NCBI RefSeq assembly: GCF_014773365.1
Contig: NZ_JACWUN010000012.1
Coordinates: 42,713 to 106,712, forward strand
DNA length: 64,000 nt
Direction: 5' to 3'
From: Pelovirga terrestris
GTDB taxonomy: Bacteria > Desulfobacterota > Desulfuromonadia > Desulfuromonadales > Geopsychrobacteraceae
In this document: one piece after another, positions 7,994 through 16,264 of the stretch
How positions within the stretch are numbered: position 1 is the first letter of the stretch
Layout of the letters: the number at the start of each line of letters is the position of its first letter
Made by a program: the position numbers and the translations under genes
The notes under the pieces: model-generated
The model's database searches: none
Told to the model about the DNA's origin: nothing
The model's input: the letters and a program-made list of their open reading frames with translations, nothing else

Positions 7994-8241
7994 TGCAGTT
8001 TATGACAGAACAAGCACCTAAAGGTGGTGGGGTGATTCTCCGAGAAGGGGACCATCTCTTCGTTGTGACAATCAGTACAGGATGCTTCTGCGGCTTTTCG
8101 CCCCTCTTTTGCTGCGATCTCATAAAAAGACTCATGGGTTTCGTCCCGCGGAACCGGGGCCGTTGTCTCTTCCGGAGCCATCCACAAAAAAGTGACGATG
8201 GCTATCGCTCCGAGTAGAAGAAAAATATCGCGTTTTTTCAT
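7990..8241 (-). CDS. Small membrane-anchored dihaem c-type cytochrome
   Basis: 83 residues with an N-terminal membrane anchor (residues 5-21, IFLLLGAIAIVTFLW) and two haem-attachment motifs, CTDCH and CLFCH, in the exported part. Possible axial histidines are H35 and H68. It probably carries electrons at the outer face of the cytoplasmic membrane, but the partner is unknown. The reading frame ends inside the terminal repeat of MITE copy 2, so a longer ancestral C-terminus may have been lost. The upstream neighbour on the same strand is a small membrane protein. Confidence 0.75.
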   Translation of the reverse strand: MKKRDIFLLLGAIAIVTFLWMAPEETTAPVPRDETHESFYEIAAKEGRKAAEASCTDCHNEEMVPFSENHPTTFRCLFCHKLQ

Positions 8242-8291
8242 AACTTGACTCCGATTTCAAGGTCGTTTAAACGAAAGCGTTTTAGACGTCT

Positions 8292-8624
8292 TCATTCTGT
8301 TTTAATAAACAGCAAATAAATGAACAACATCACCGCGACGGCACCACCAATGACGATAATATAAAGCCCTCCACCTTCAAGCCCTTCAGTGCCGGTGCCT
8401 TTGGCCAATGTCAATGAAATGGTAAGGATAAAGCCGCCGAGGCCGGCAACAACGGCAGAAATGGCGCGCCAGCCGATCATATAGGTAATGAGAATGACAG
8501 CAATAAAAATGCCGATGAACCAGGGACTGCTGTGCAGATCGCCGACGTTCCAGGCGTTGAGTTGCTCAATGAGCCGATCCGTACGAAATTTTTCAAAAAA
8601 ATCAGCGATCGTTTCCCCGTTCAT
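8292..8624 (-). CDS. Hypothetical membrane protein, three TM segments
   Basis: I do not recognise this 110-residue protein. It has an amphipathic N-terminus, then three hydrophobic segments (about residues 38-55, 58-76 and 88-106 of the chosen start). The start MNGETIADFF is preferred to an ATG 12 bp upstream because GGAGG stands five bases before it. It lies 50 bp upstream of the dihaem cytochrome on the same strand, so a joint role in membrane electron transfer is possible but only inferred. Confidence 0.6.
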   Translation of the reverse strand: MNGETIADFFEKFRTDRLIEQLNAWNVGDLHSSPWFIGIFIAVILITYMIGWRAISAVVAGLGGFILTISLTLAKGTGTEGLEGGGLYIIVIGGAVAVMLFIYLLFIKTE

Positions 8625-8802
8625 CGAATCCTCCACGAAGATGTGCTGAAAAGCCTGCTAATACTAGCAGATCGTTGCCTTGCAAAAAAGCACTAATGTC
8701 AGATCGCAGTGGTGTCACCCGCAGTCTTGACTTTGACCATCTCCTTCTCTACCATGACCCGTCACGTCAGAGCCCTGGAAGGCGCTGTTTTTTCGAGATG
8801 AA

Positions 8803-9615
8803 TTGTCGGTGGAGACTGTGGTGCTGGGTAAGGCAATAGGTATTTTTGATTCCGGGGTCGGCGGTTTGACCGTCTTTAAAGAGGTAGCTGACCTGCTGCC
8901 GCGCGAAAACCTCATCTATCTGGGGGACACAGCACGGGTTCCCTACGGCAGCAAAAGTGTCAAGACGGTTCAGCGCTATGCGCTGGAGGCAGCTGAGTTT
9001 CTTGTAGATCGTGGCGTAAAACTGCTGGTTGTTGCTTGTAACACCGCATCAGCAGTGGCTCTGGAGCAACTGCGCGAGCGTTTTCAGTTGCCGGTCATCG
9101 GTGTTATTGAGCCAGGTGCCCGGCGTGCTTGTGCCAGTCGTAACCGCCGCATCGGCGTTATCGGTACCGAGGGTACCATCAACAGTGGACGCTATCCCCA
9201 GGCGATCAGTGCCCTGGTGCCTGATGCCCGGATCTTTTCGATTGCGTGTCCGCTGTTTGTTCCCCTGGCCGAGGAGGGGTGGGCTGAACACGAGATTGCC
9301 CGACTCACCGCCCTTGAGTATCTGCAACCGCTGCTTAAGGCGCAGATTGACACCCTGGTTCTTGGTTGTACCCATTACCCGCTGTTACATAATACCTTGC
9401 GTGGTATCTTCGGCGCTGATGTTCTGCTGGTTGATTCAGCTGAGGAGACAGCCAAAACCGTTCAGCAGTTATTTTGCCGGCAGGGACTTGAAAATCCCGA
9501 TAGCGGTGGCCGTCGCGAATTTTATGTGACCGACGTACCAACCCGTTTTGAGCGGGTAGGCCAGGCCTTTTTGGGCGCAGAACTGGGACGGGTTGTTCAG
9601 GTCGAGATTGGTTAA
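8803..9615 (+). CDS. murI: Glutamate racemase
   Basis: Cofactor-independent racemase making D-glutamate for peptidoglycan. Both catalytic cysteines are present: VVACNTASA near residue 75 and LGCTHYPLL near residue 188. The N-terminal GIFDSGVGGLTV and GDTARVPYGS are family hallmarks. The longest frame begins at TTG (8803); a GTG at 8821 has GGAG six bases upstream and gives MLGKAIGIFDSG, so either start is possible. The next gene follows after 26 bp, suggesting an operon. Confidence 0.93.
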   Translation: MSVETVVLGKAIGIFDSGVGGLTVFKEVADLLPRENLIYLGDTARVPYGSKSVKTVQRYALEAAEFLVDRGVKLLVVACNTASAVALEQLRERFQLPVIGVIEPGARRACASRNRRIGVIGTEGTINSGRYPQAISALVPDARIFSIACPLFVPLAEEGWAEHEIARLTALEYLQPLLKAQIDTLVLGCTHYPLLHNTLRGIFGADVLLVDSAEETAKTVQQLFCRQGLENPDSGGRREFYVTDVPTRFERVGQAFLGAELGRVVQVEIG

Positions 9616-9641
9616 GGCGAGTAAACAGGGAAGGACGATTG

Positions 9642-10292
9642 ATGAAACGAGTGGTTTTCATCCTGGCCGCAGTGCTGATCACCGGCATTGCTCTCGGGTA
9701 TATCCTCGGCTGGTTTTTTCAGGCCGCCAGAGATGAAGAGGCGCCGGTTCCCGAATTAATCGAGGAAACCCTGGCAGAGCGGGAAGTCACCCTGTACTTT
9801 GCCGATCCTCGGGGGCGTTACCTGGCCAGGGAGACGACCATCATCAGTGGTTGTGAGGATGATCGTGATTGTGTCCGTGCTCTGCTTGAACAGCTGATCA
9901 ACGGACCAAGGGGTGACAATGTGCGAGTGCTGCCGGCGGCGACGCGGATCGAAGGGGTGGAGCTGGAAAATGATCTGGTGCGGATCAATTTTTCACGCCA
10001 TTTAGTCGATCATCATCCCGGTGGCAGTATCACCGAGCTGCTGTCAATCTATAGTCTGATCAACAGTTTGAGCGAAAGTTTCCCCTACCTGCGGCAGATG
10101 CAGATTCTGGTGGAAGGGGAGGTGCGCCAGACGTTGAAAGGGCACGTGCGGATTGATCACCCGGTCTACGCGGATTACACCTTGACCGAACCTCCGCGCA
10201 TCGATGGCGGCGATAACCCGCCAACGCATGATGAAAAAGACTATCGCGAGATTGAACGGTTGATCGAGGAGGCTACCATCGATGCGAATTGA
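9642..10292 (+). CDS. GerMN-domain membrane-anchored protein
   Basis: 216 residues with one N-terminal transmembrane or signal segment (residues 4-24) and an exported GerMN domain (about residues 45-165). The domain shows EVTLYFADPRGRYLARE, LLEQLINGP and INFSRHL-type motifs. GerMN domains bind or scaffold cell-envelope components; the family name comes from spore germination, but many non-spore-formers carry it. The tail after residue 175 is acidic. It follows murI closely, so a cell-wall role is plausible. ATG at 9642 is chosen over a preceding TTG because AAGGA is properly spaced. Confidence 0.75.
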   Translation: MKRVVFILAAVLITGIALGYILGWFFQAARDEEAPVPELIEETLAEREVTLYFADPRGRYLARETTIISGCEDDRDCVRALLEQLINGPRGDNVRVLPAATRIEGVELENDLVRINFSRHLVDHHPGGSITELLSIYSLINSLSESFPYLRQMQILVEGEVRQTLKGHVRIDHPVYADYTLTEPPRIDGGDNPPTHDEKDYREIERLIEEATIDAN

Positions 10293-10432
10293 ACGGTTCT
10301 CCCGTTTTAACACTACTTTTGTCGCCATTGATTGTGCTCAAATAGTCCTCAGCCGACTTCTTCTTGCTCAGCCGCCAGAGGTTGCAGTATAAATAGAAAA
10401 ATTCGAATGCTGCGGCACATCAAGGAGCCAGG

Positions 10433-10936
10433 ATGATCGTCGGCTACAATCACAATGTCAGTTACCGTGGGAAGACTTTCCATGTGCAGACCGAAGACAG
10501 CGGTCCGCTGCGCCCGCAGCTGGTGACCTTGCTGTACTTGGGGGGCACCATTATCTCGTCCAAAAAGACTGTCTACGCCGACATTATCAAGGTCGATCAT
10601 CTCGACAAGGTGGTTGAAGAATTGGCCAAGGAGCAGCATAAAGGAATGCTGCGTGGCTTGACCCGTGGCGAGTTTGATCAGCGCATAGCTGAATTGGGAA
10701 TCGCCCTGGAACCGGCACCGGTCAAAGCCGAAGAGGCGGTTAGACCGGTTGCGCAAACACTGGACGACCCCGGTGAAAGAGTTACCGAAGAGACTGCAGC
10801 TGGATCGGCGGACCACAGTAGCGCGGCGATTGTTGCTGAACCCGGCATCGACAAGTTCAAAAAGTCCAAACCCACCGAACCTTCCCTCGAACAGTTGATT
10901 TATGCCTATCTGACCGCCGGACAAAAGGGATCCTGA
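10433..10936 (+). CDS. Conserved hypothetical protein
   Basis: 167 residues. The N-terminal 95 residues (NHNVSYRGKTFHVQTEDSG, then LYLGGTIISSKKTVYADI) have the look of a compact conserved domain. From there to about residue 140 the sequence is proline- and acid-rich and probably flexible. The end (EQLIYAYLTAGQKGS) looks like a short helix. I recall similar N-termini in Desulfuromonadales genomes but know no function. There is no signal peptide, so it is probably cytoplasmic. AAGGAG precedes the ATG. Confidence 0.7.
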   Translation: MIVGYNHNVSYRGKTFHVQTEDSGPLRPQLVTLLYLGGTIISSKKTVYADIIKVDHLDKVVEELAKEQHKGMLRGLTRGEFDQRIAELGIALEPAPVKAEEAVRPVAQTLDDPGERVTEETAAGSADHSSAAIVAEPGIDKFKKSKPTEPSLEQLIYAYLTAGQKGS

Positions 10937-11027
10937 TCGCCTGTGGCCTATTAATTGCCATAAGATCGCCACAATGTTAACGAGTCAACAGAGCACCAGG
11001 ACAAGTTGGTCGATGGGTTGCCGACTA

Positions 11028-11516
11028 CTAACGCCACAACCCACGTTTTTGGTTGCGTGCTTTATCCTCTGCCGCCAGAAACTGATCTTTTAATTCAAAT
11101 TCAGCCCGGCGAAAGACTGCCGCCAGCCCTTCTTCCACCAGCAACTGATTAAGCAGACGGCCATCAGGCAGGTAGACGTACGCCAGGGTTCGCTCGTACT
11201 GATCCGTTCGTTCCCGGTCGAATTCCAGGCGAACGATCTGGTTGCGGCTGTGGCGAATTACAAATTGGCCGGCCTGGCGTGCGACTGTGCGCAGTGTTGC
11301 CGGCGAAATCTTGAACCGGTGCCGATAAAAGCGATCACGATCGGACGCTTCTGCTTCCGGCGCATCAATTCCCAGCAGGCGGACGCGTCCAATATGTTCC
11401 ACCTCGATGGTGTCGCCATCGTAGACCCAGGTCACCCGCCCGGAAACCGCCTCGGCCTGCCGGCAGGCGCACAGCTGGACCAGCAGAAGCAGAACGAGAA
11501 GGATACGACCAGGCAC
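11028..11516 (-). CDS. Thermonuclease-family (SNase-like) exported lipoprotein
   Basis: Staphylococcal-nuclease-fold protein with a lipoprotein-like signal (LLLVQLCAC) and a 130-residue OB-type domain. VYDGDTIEV and VRLLGIDAPEAE carry the calcium-binding aspartates and the first catalytic arginine; ERTLAYVYLPDG carries the second arginine region. The segment that usually holds the catalytic glutamate (YGxEA) is not clear, so activity needs caution. The GTG at 11516 is chosen because it overlaps the upstream TAG by one base and has GGGGA before it. It is coupled to the membrane protein upstream. Confidence 0.75.
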   Translation of the reverse strand: MPGRILLVLLLLVQLCACRQAEAVSGRVTWVYDGDTIEVEHIGRVRLLGIDAPEAEASDRDRFYRHRFKISPATLRTVARQAGQFVIRHSRNQIVRLEFDRERTDQYERTLAYVYLPDGRLLNQLLVEEGLAAVFRRAEFELKDQFLAAEDKARNQKRGLWR

Positions 11517-11938
11517 TAACGTCCCCACAGCAGACGGGCAAAAAAGCCGGTGAACAATCCCCAGATCAGCCAGCTTATGATGATCAGCCCTGGCATCAGC
11601 AAGCCGAGATTAATCCCGCCGATCCCCTGATTCTGTAGTTGCGGATAAATATAGACCATATCGACCAGAGCTGGAATCATGGCGACCCATAGACTTTTGC
11701 GAATCCAGTAACGTCTGCTCCGGGGTGATGCCACGGTCAGAAAGAACAGCAGCCCCCACAGACCGCCGGCAAATAGCGGGGCATATAATGTCGGCAGGGC
11801 GATACTGCGGGAAAAGCTGATGCCGAGCAGGCGGATAACCCCCCATTCACCGCCGAGCCATAAAAACAGACTGCTGAACAGAGCTCCCAGCAGGCCGGCA
11901 ACAAAACAGACGGCAAATAACGCGCTGGCTTTCGGCAT
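11516..11938 (-). CDS. Hypothetical integral membrane protein, four TM segments
   Basis: 140 residues, with predicted membrane segments near residues 6-28, 48-68, 82-97 and 112-134. The glycine-rich first helices and the PRSRRYW loop resemble small YqhR/YagU-like membrane proteins, but I cannot assign a family. AAGGAG precedes the ATG by five bases. The stop overlaps the nuclease start by one base, so the two are translated together. Confidence 0.65.
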   Translation of the reverse strand: MPKASALFAVCFVAGLLGALFSSLFLWLGGEWGVIRLLGISFSRSIALPTLYAPLFAGGLWGLLFFLTVASPRSRRYWIRKSLWVAMIPALVDMVYIYPQLQNQGIGGINLGLLMPGLIIISWLIWGLFTGFFARLLWGR

Positions 11939-12013
11939 GGGCTCTCCTTATTGACAGTGAGGTAGGCACCAATCGGTTTCGTGCCGTGGAAAAACCGGCG
12001 AGCTAGATGTCAG

Positions 12014-12139
12014 AACCAGAACCTGCTGCGGGTCAAGTAGATCACTTGATGCCTTAAGTAACAGGGTCGAATCAACTCTCCGGATAAAGGGATGGCAACT
12101 CGGGTCAGCTCTGTCAGATTCTCCCGCAGGTTCTGGTCC
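12014..12139. repeat. Inverted repeat in the Rrf2 downstream region
   Basis: Arms AACCAGAACCTGCTGCGGG (12014-12032) and CCCGCAGGTTCTGGTCC (12123-12139) can pair across a 90-base interval with one three-base bulge. The region between the small membrane protein and the Rrf2 gene is otherwise featureless. It may be a further palindromic element or a long mRNA hairpin; no second copy is in the window. Confidence 0.4.
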
Positions 12140-12164
12140 TTGTTTGCCAGTGATATCGACAGAA

Positions 12165-12641
12165 TCAGATAAAGTACATAAAGCGGTGGTCAAGTTCCTT
12201 TTCCAGACCCATCTGCTGTCCCTGGTCGCACATGTCCTTGAGGGTGATGGATTCAAAATAATCACCAAGGATCTTGCTCCCTTCGGCCCAGATATGCTGG
12301 GTCAGACACTGGTTGTCAAATTCACAGCAAGGTTGTGATTCGCCATCCTTGCGCCGCCCTTTGACACAATTAACCAACATCAGTTCACCCTCTGCTGCCA
12401 GCACGATTTCTTTCACGGTAATGTTTTCCGGTGGTTTGGCCAGGCTGTAACCGCCCTGCGGACCGCGCCGACTTTTCAGCAGGCCGGCTTTTTTCAGATC
12501 CTGAAAGATCTGCTCCAGATAGCGTGGCGAAATATTCTGGCGCCGGGAAATATCCTTGATCTGGGCCGGCATGGAACCGGCGTGGTAGGCCATATCAAAC
12601 AGGGCGCGAACACCATAGCGGCTTTTGGTCGATAATTTCAT
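12165..12641 (-). CDS. Rrf2-family transcriptional regulator (IscR/CymR type)
   Basis: 158-residue DNA-binding regulator. The winged-helix N-terminus is typical (MKLSTKSRYGVRALFDMA, recognition region NISPRYLEQIFQDLKKAGL, wing SRRGPQGGY). Cysteines C92, C105, C106 and C112 with H116 lie where IscR-type proteins bind an iron-sulphur cluster, so redox or cluster sensing is likely. No iscSU or cys genes are adjacent, so the regulon cannot be read from context. GGAGG stands eight bases before the ATG, and a strong sigma-70 promoter lies just upstream. Confidence 0.88.
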   Translation of the reverse strand: MKLSTKSRYGVRALFDMAYHAGSMPAQIKDISRRQNISPRYLEQIFQDLKKAGLLKSRRGPQGGYSLAKPPENITVKEIVLAAEGELMLVNCVKGRRKDGESQPCCEFDNQCLTQHIWAEGSKILGDYFESITLKDMCDQGQQMGLEKELDHRFMYFI

Positions 12642-12671
12642 TATTTATACCTCCGTCATTGAATTATTGAG

Positions 12672-12700
12672 ACTATAAAAATCTTCAGTGATGTTGTCAA
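12672..12700 (-). promoter_or_regulatory. Sigma-70 promoter of the Rrf2 regulator
   Basis: Minus-strand TTGACA (12695-12700) and TATAGT (12672-12677) are exactly 17 bp apart, about 31 bp before the start codon of the Rrf2 gene. The -35 is perfect and the -10 has one mismatch. The short leader could hold an autoregulatory site, but no clear palindrome was seen. Confidence 0.7.
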
Positions 12701-12778
12701 GAATAAAAGCTCGTTTTTAGTGTGGGATTGTTGGCAGGCAAACGCAGGTAAACAGACCAGTTGGATGTAGTAACCGTT

Positions 12779-13600
12779 TCAGCTCCGCCGAATGCCCTCC
12801 GGCGTCAGGGTGATTTTGCCCTCTTTATAAAGGGAGCCGACAGCTTTTTTAAACAGTTTTTTGCTGATGCCGAGGCGACTGCGGATCATTTCGGGTGGGC
12901 TGGCGTCAGTCAGGGGGAGCAGGTCCTGCTGTTCCAGTTGTTTCAGTAACATTGTGCAGGCAAGGTCAATGCCTGCGGTTCCTGCCGGCTGCAGACTGAT
13001 GTCGAGCTTGCCGTCATCACGGATTTTAGCCACATAGCCGATGCGTTTGTCACCACGTTTCATGCCGGGCAGCAGGTCATCACGGTAAATCACCCCGGTA
13101 TAGAGATGATTGACGATCACTTTGGCGCCCAGGTCGGTAAATTGCCAGACGATCAGATCAACCTCGTCCCCCCGGCTTAAGTCACAGTTTTCTTCGCGCA
13201 GATATTTCTCCAGCCGGGCTGAAGCAATGGGGCGCTGCTGATCATCGTGGCAGATGCGCACCAGATAGCGTCGGCCGACCTGCATCGGCTCTAGCTGTTC
13301 CGCGCAGGGTAGCAGGAGATCTTTGGCGAGACCCCAGTCGAGGAAGGCCCCTTGAAGGGTGGTGTTTTTTACTGTCAACAGGGCAAATTCTCCGACCTGC
13401 GCCGACGGTTTGTCCCTTGTGGCACACAGCTTCTGGTGGCGATCCAGATAGAGGAATACGGTCAGCTTCTCACCGTCCCCGATATTCACCGGGCATTCCT
13501 TCAGCGGCAGGAGGATTTCTGTTCCTGCGGCATCCAGCCAGGCCCCTTGATGGGTCTTCCGGATAACAGTCAGTTGGTAATAATAGCCGGGTAGCAACAT
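12779..13600 (-). CDS. S1-like RNA-binding protein (CvfB/YitL family)
   Basis: 273 residues with tandem S1-like OB domains (about 1-60, 65-130 and 140-205) and a C-terminal winged helix (SPPEMIRSRLGISKKLFKKAVG). Family signatures include GAWLDAAGTEILLPLKECP, QGAFLDWGLAKDLLLP and YTGVIYRDDLL. Gram-positive CvfB affects virulence-gene expression through RNA binding; the role here is unknown. It starts 3 bp after the MFS gene stop on the same strand, so the two probably form an operon. Confidence 0.85.
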   Translation of the reverse strand: MLLPGYYYQLTVIRKTHQGAWLDAAGTEILLPLKECPVNIGDGEKLTVFLYLDRHQKLCATRDKPSAQVGEFALLTVKNTTLQGAFLDWGLAKDLLLPCAEQLEPMQVGRRYLVRICHDDQQRPIASARLEKYLREENCDLSRGDEVDLIVWQFTDLGAKVIVNHLYTGVIYRDDLLPGMKRGDKRIGYVAKIRDDGKLDISLQPAGTAGIDLACTMLLKQLEQQDLLPLTDASPPEMIRSRLGISKKLFKKAVGSLYKEGKITLTPEGIRRS

Positions 13601-13603
13601 GGG

Positions 13604-14785
13604 TCACTGATCTCCTGGGTGCGAGGCTGTCGTTGCGGGAAGCGAGATCTGTCGACCACAGCCATAACCGATGAGACAGATCAGTGTCAGCAGCAGCAGA
13701 AAAATATTCCAGCCGAATTGTTGGTAAACAATGCCCGGAGCAAAAGATCCGATGCTGCCCCCGGCGTAGTAAAAGGCGACATAGAGCCCGTTGGTGAGGC
13801 CCCGATGCTGACTTCCCGCCATCTGATTGACCAGGCCGGAAGCGGTGGTATGCACCAGAAACATGACGCCACAGAAGAGGAACATGGCAGCAAACAGAAC
13901 GCCGACGTAAGGGGTGGCAAGGGTGACCAGAATGCCGCCCATGACCAGCATCCCGGTGCGGATTGTCCGGACTTCACCACCCAGATGACGGATAAACCAG
14001 GGCGCACCTAAAGAGGTGACGATACCCATCATATAGCCGGAATACATCAGGCCGATGCGCATGGAATCAGCCTTTTCGTTGAGTTCCGTCAGGCGGAAAG
14101 GGATAAAGTTCATGACTGCCGAAAAGACCAGAAACAGGCAGAAGACTCCCAGATAGAGGGGGAGAAAGTCAGGCTTACGCAGAATCTCCAGCATGGCCTG
14201 CGGATGCGGGCGAACAAACCTGGTGCCGCTGGCCGGTCTGAGTCTGGTCAACAGGGCAAAGGCAATAAACAGACTCAAAGCCAGGACCACAAAGCTGAAA
14301 CGCCAGCCAAAAATATTGGCAATCAATCCCGACATTGCGCGTCCGGCGAAACCACCAAAGATGGTGGCAGCGATATACAGCGCCATGGTGCGCTGCAGGT
14401 CTTCGGCGCTGGACCGGGCCGACAACCAGGTCATCAGGGAGGTCAGCAGGGCCGGAATCAGCACGCCTTGAAACAACCGGATAGCAAGCAGTTGGGGGTA
14501 GCTGGTGGCAATGGCAAAGAGCAGGGCAGAAAGGGCGAGTAACGGCACCGCCAGCTTGAGAATGCGGATGGGCGAAACGGTTTCCAGCAGATAACCGTAG
14601 ACCAGAGGTGCCAGAGCCAGGGGAATAAAGGTGACGGTGGTCAGCGCCGCTGCTGCTTCGCGACTGACCCCGAACTCCAGTTGCAGGGCCGGCAGCAGGG
14701 GTTGATGGGCATACAGGGCGGATAACGCCAGCACGGAGGTCAGGATAATGGGAACAAGTTCGAGATAACGACGTTGGGGCATCAT
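13604..14785 (-). CDS. MFS transporter (YnfM/AraJ-like exporter)
   Basis: 393-residue major-facilitator protein with about twelve membrane helices. The loop after helix 2 reads YGYLLETVSPIRIL and the N-terminal HQPLLPALQLEFGVS resembles the YnfM group of putative drug or arabinose exporters. The substrate is unknown. It is directly upstream of the S1 protein gene and downstream of the efflux operon on the same strand (79 bp gap). Confidence 0.85.
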   Translation of the reverse strand: MMPQRRYLELVPIILTSVLALSALYAHQPLLPALQLEFGVSREAAAALTTVTFIPLALAPLVYGYLLETVSPIRILKLAVPLLALSALLFAIATSYPQLLAIRLFQGVLIPALLTSLMTWLSARSSAEDLQRTMALYIAATIFGGFAGRAMSGLIANIFGWRFSFVVLALSLFIAFALLTRLRPASGTRFVRPHPQAMLEILRKPDFLPLYLGVFCLFLVFSAVMNFIPFRLTELNEKADSMRIGLMYSGYMMGIVTSLGAPWFIRHLGGEVRTIRTGMLVMGGILVTLATPYVGVLFAAMFLFCGVMFLVHTTASGLVNQMAGSQHRGLTNGLYVAFYYAGGSIGSFAPGIVYQQFGWNIFLLLLTLICLIGYGCGRQISLPATTASHPGDQ

Positions 14786-14864
14786 GTTTCTGCTTCATTG
14801 AAGATGGGTTGATCAGTGTCTGCCTCTTGCTCTAGCAGAAAAGGGTGAGGAAAGTACAGGGAAT

Positions 14865-16259
14865 TCAGCGTTCGAGATGCCAGCCGCCGCCCAGGGCTTT
14901 ATACAGATCGACCGTGGCGTTCAGGCGTGAGAGCTTCTGCTGAATCAGCTGATCTTCAACCGCAAACAAACTGCGCTGGGCATCAAGCAAGGTGGTCAGG
15001 CCGTCACTGCCTTCTTTATAGCGCAGCTCCGATAACTCCAGAGAACGGGCAGTTTCGTCCCGGATGGCGCGCTGCGTCTGCTCCTGGATCTGACTGCGGT
15101 GGACGAGGGCCAGGGCATCATCAACCTCTTTGAGGGAATTAAGTACTACCTTGCGCCAGTTTTCAACCAGCACCCGTTGTTCTGATTCCCGCGTGGCAAC
15201 CTGACTACGCAGACGGCCGCCGTCAAACAGGGCGCGGGTCAGGGACACAAGCGCATCCGCTGAATGCAGCGGGCTGCCCAGCCCCATAAAGGCAAATTCG
15301 CTGCTCGACAGCAGGCTCGATAAACCAAGGTTGAGCTTGAGGGGGAACAGGGCGGCACGGGCGACATAAATATTGGCACTGGCAGTAACCAGCCGTTCCT
15401 CAGCGACGGCAATGTCAGGGCGCCGAACCAACAGTTCAGCGGGCAATGCGCTGGTCACCGTTGGCACCACCACCTCATCAAGGCCGTTGCCTGCTACGTT
15501 AAACCCTTGCGGCGTCATCCCCACCAGCAGGGCCAGCGCCCGCAAGCTCTGGCGTTCCTGTATCTCCAATGGTAACAGGGCGTCGCGCTGTACCATCACT
15601 GCCGTGCGCTGACGGCTCAGATCGAGAGCGCTGGCAGCACCGTAGCGCCGGCGCGCTTCGACAATGGTAAAAAGACGTTCGGCGATTTCCAGATTCCGGT
15701 GGGCGATGGCGAGCCGGTCGCGGATCGCCAGGATCTGCCAATAGGCATTGGCAACGCCGGCAATCAGCGACAGACGGGTCGCTTCATAATCGTGGCGACT
15801 GGCGGCATAAGCGGCCTGCCCACCCTGCCAGGTGGCGATGTTGCTGCCCCAGACATCGATTTCATAATTGATCGCCAGTCCGGCGCGGGAGCTTTCCGTG
15901 CGTACCGAAGTGTCGCTGGTTTCACTGCGCCCGACCCCTGTTGACGCATTGAAGCCGAGGGTAGGAAACAGCGGTGCCCGACTATTGCGCAGGGCGATTT
16001 CTGCCTGTACTACCCGCTCCGTCGCAATGCGGATATCGGGGCTGGCGCTGAGGGTCTCGGTGATCAGTCGTTCCAGTTCGGCCGAGTTAAACCCTTGCCA
16101 CCAGTCTTTTTCCAGAGGGAGCGTGACGTGCGCGGTGGCTTCGTCCCAAGTCGGTGGCGGGGTAAATTCCGGTGCCTGGTGCTTGACCGGTAGCGCGCAA
16201 GCGCTGAGCAGTGTCGCCAGGATGACCATGATCAGGGGAGGTAAGCATTTCATCAACAT
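14865..16259 (-). CDS. Outer-membrane efflux lipoprotein (NodT/OprM type)
   Basis: 464-residue TolC-fold channel component. The lipobox LLSAC at about residue 20 gives an outer-membrane lipoprotein. Two repeats of the outer-membrane-factor domain follow, with the long alpha-helical barrel segments and RRPDIAVAEERLVTASANI, a NodT-family hallmark. It starts five bases after the macB stop and so is the third gene of a MacA-MacB-TolC-type operon. It probably forms the exit duct for whatever that pump exports. Confidence 0.9.
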   Translation of the reverse strand: MLMKCLPPLIMVILATLLSACALPVKHQAPEFTPPPTWDEATAHVTLPLEKDWWQGFNSAELERLITETLSASPDIRIATERVVQAEIALRNSRAPLFPTLGFNASTGVGRSETSDTSVRTESSRAGLAINYEIDVWGSNIATWQGGQAAYAASRHDYEATRLSLIAGVANAYWQILAIRDRLAIAHRNLEIAERLFTIVEARRRYGAASALDLSRQRTAVMVQRDALLPLEIQERQSLRALALLVGMTPQGFNVAGNGLDEVVVPTVTSALPAELLVRRPDIAVAEERLVTASANIYVARAALFPLKLNLGLSSLLSSSEFAFMGLGSPLHSADALVSLTRALFDGGRLRSQVATRESEQRVLVENWRKVVLNSLKEVDDALALVHRSQIQEQTQRAIRDETARSLELSELRYKEGSDGLTTLLDAQRSLFAVEDQLIQQKLSRLNATVDLYKALGGGWHLER

Positions 16260-16264
16260 TTCAC

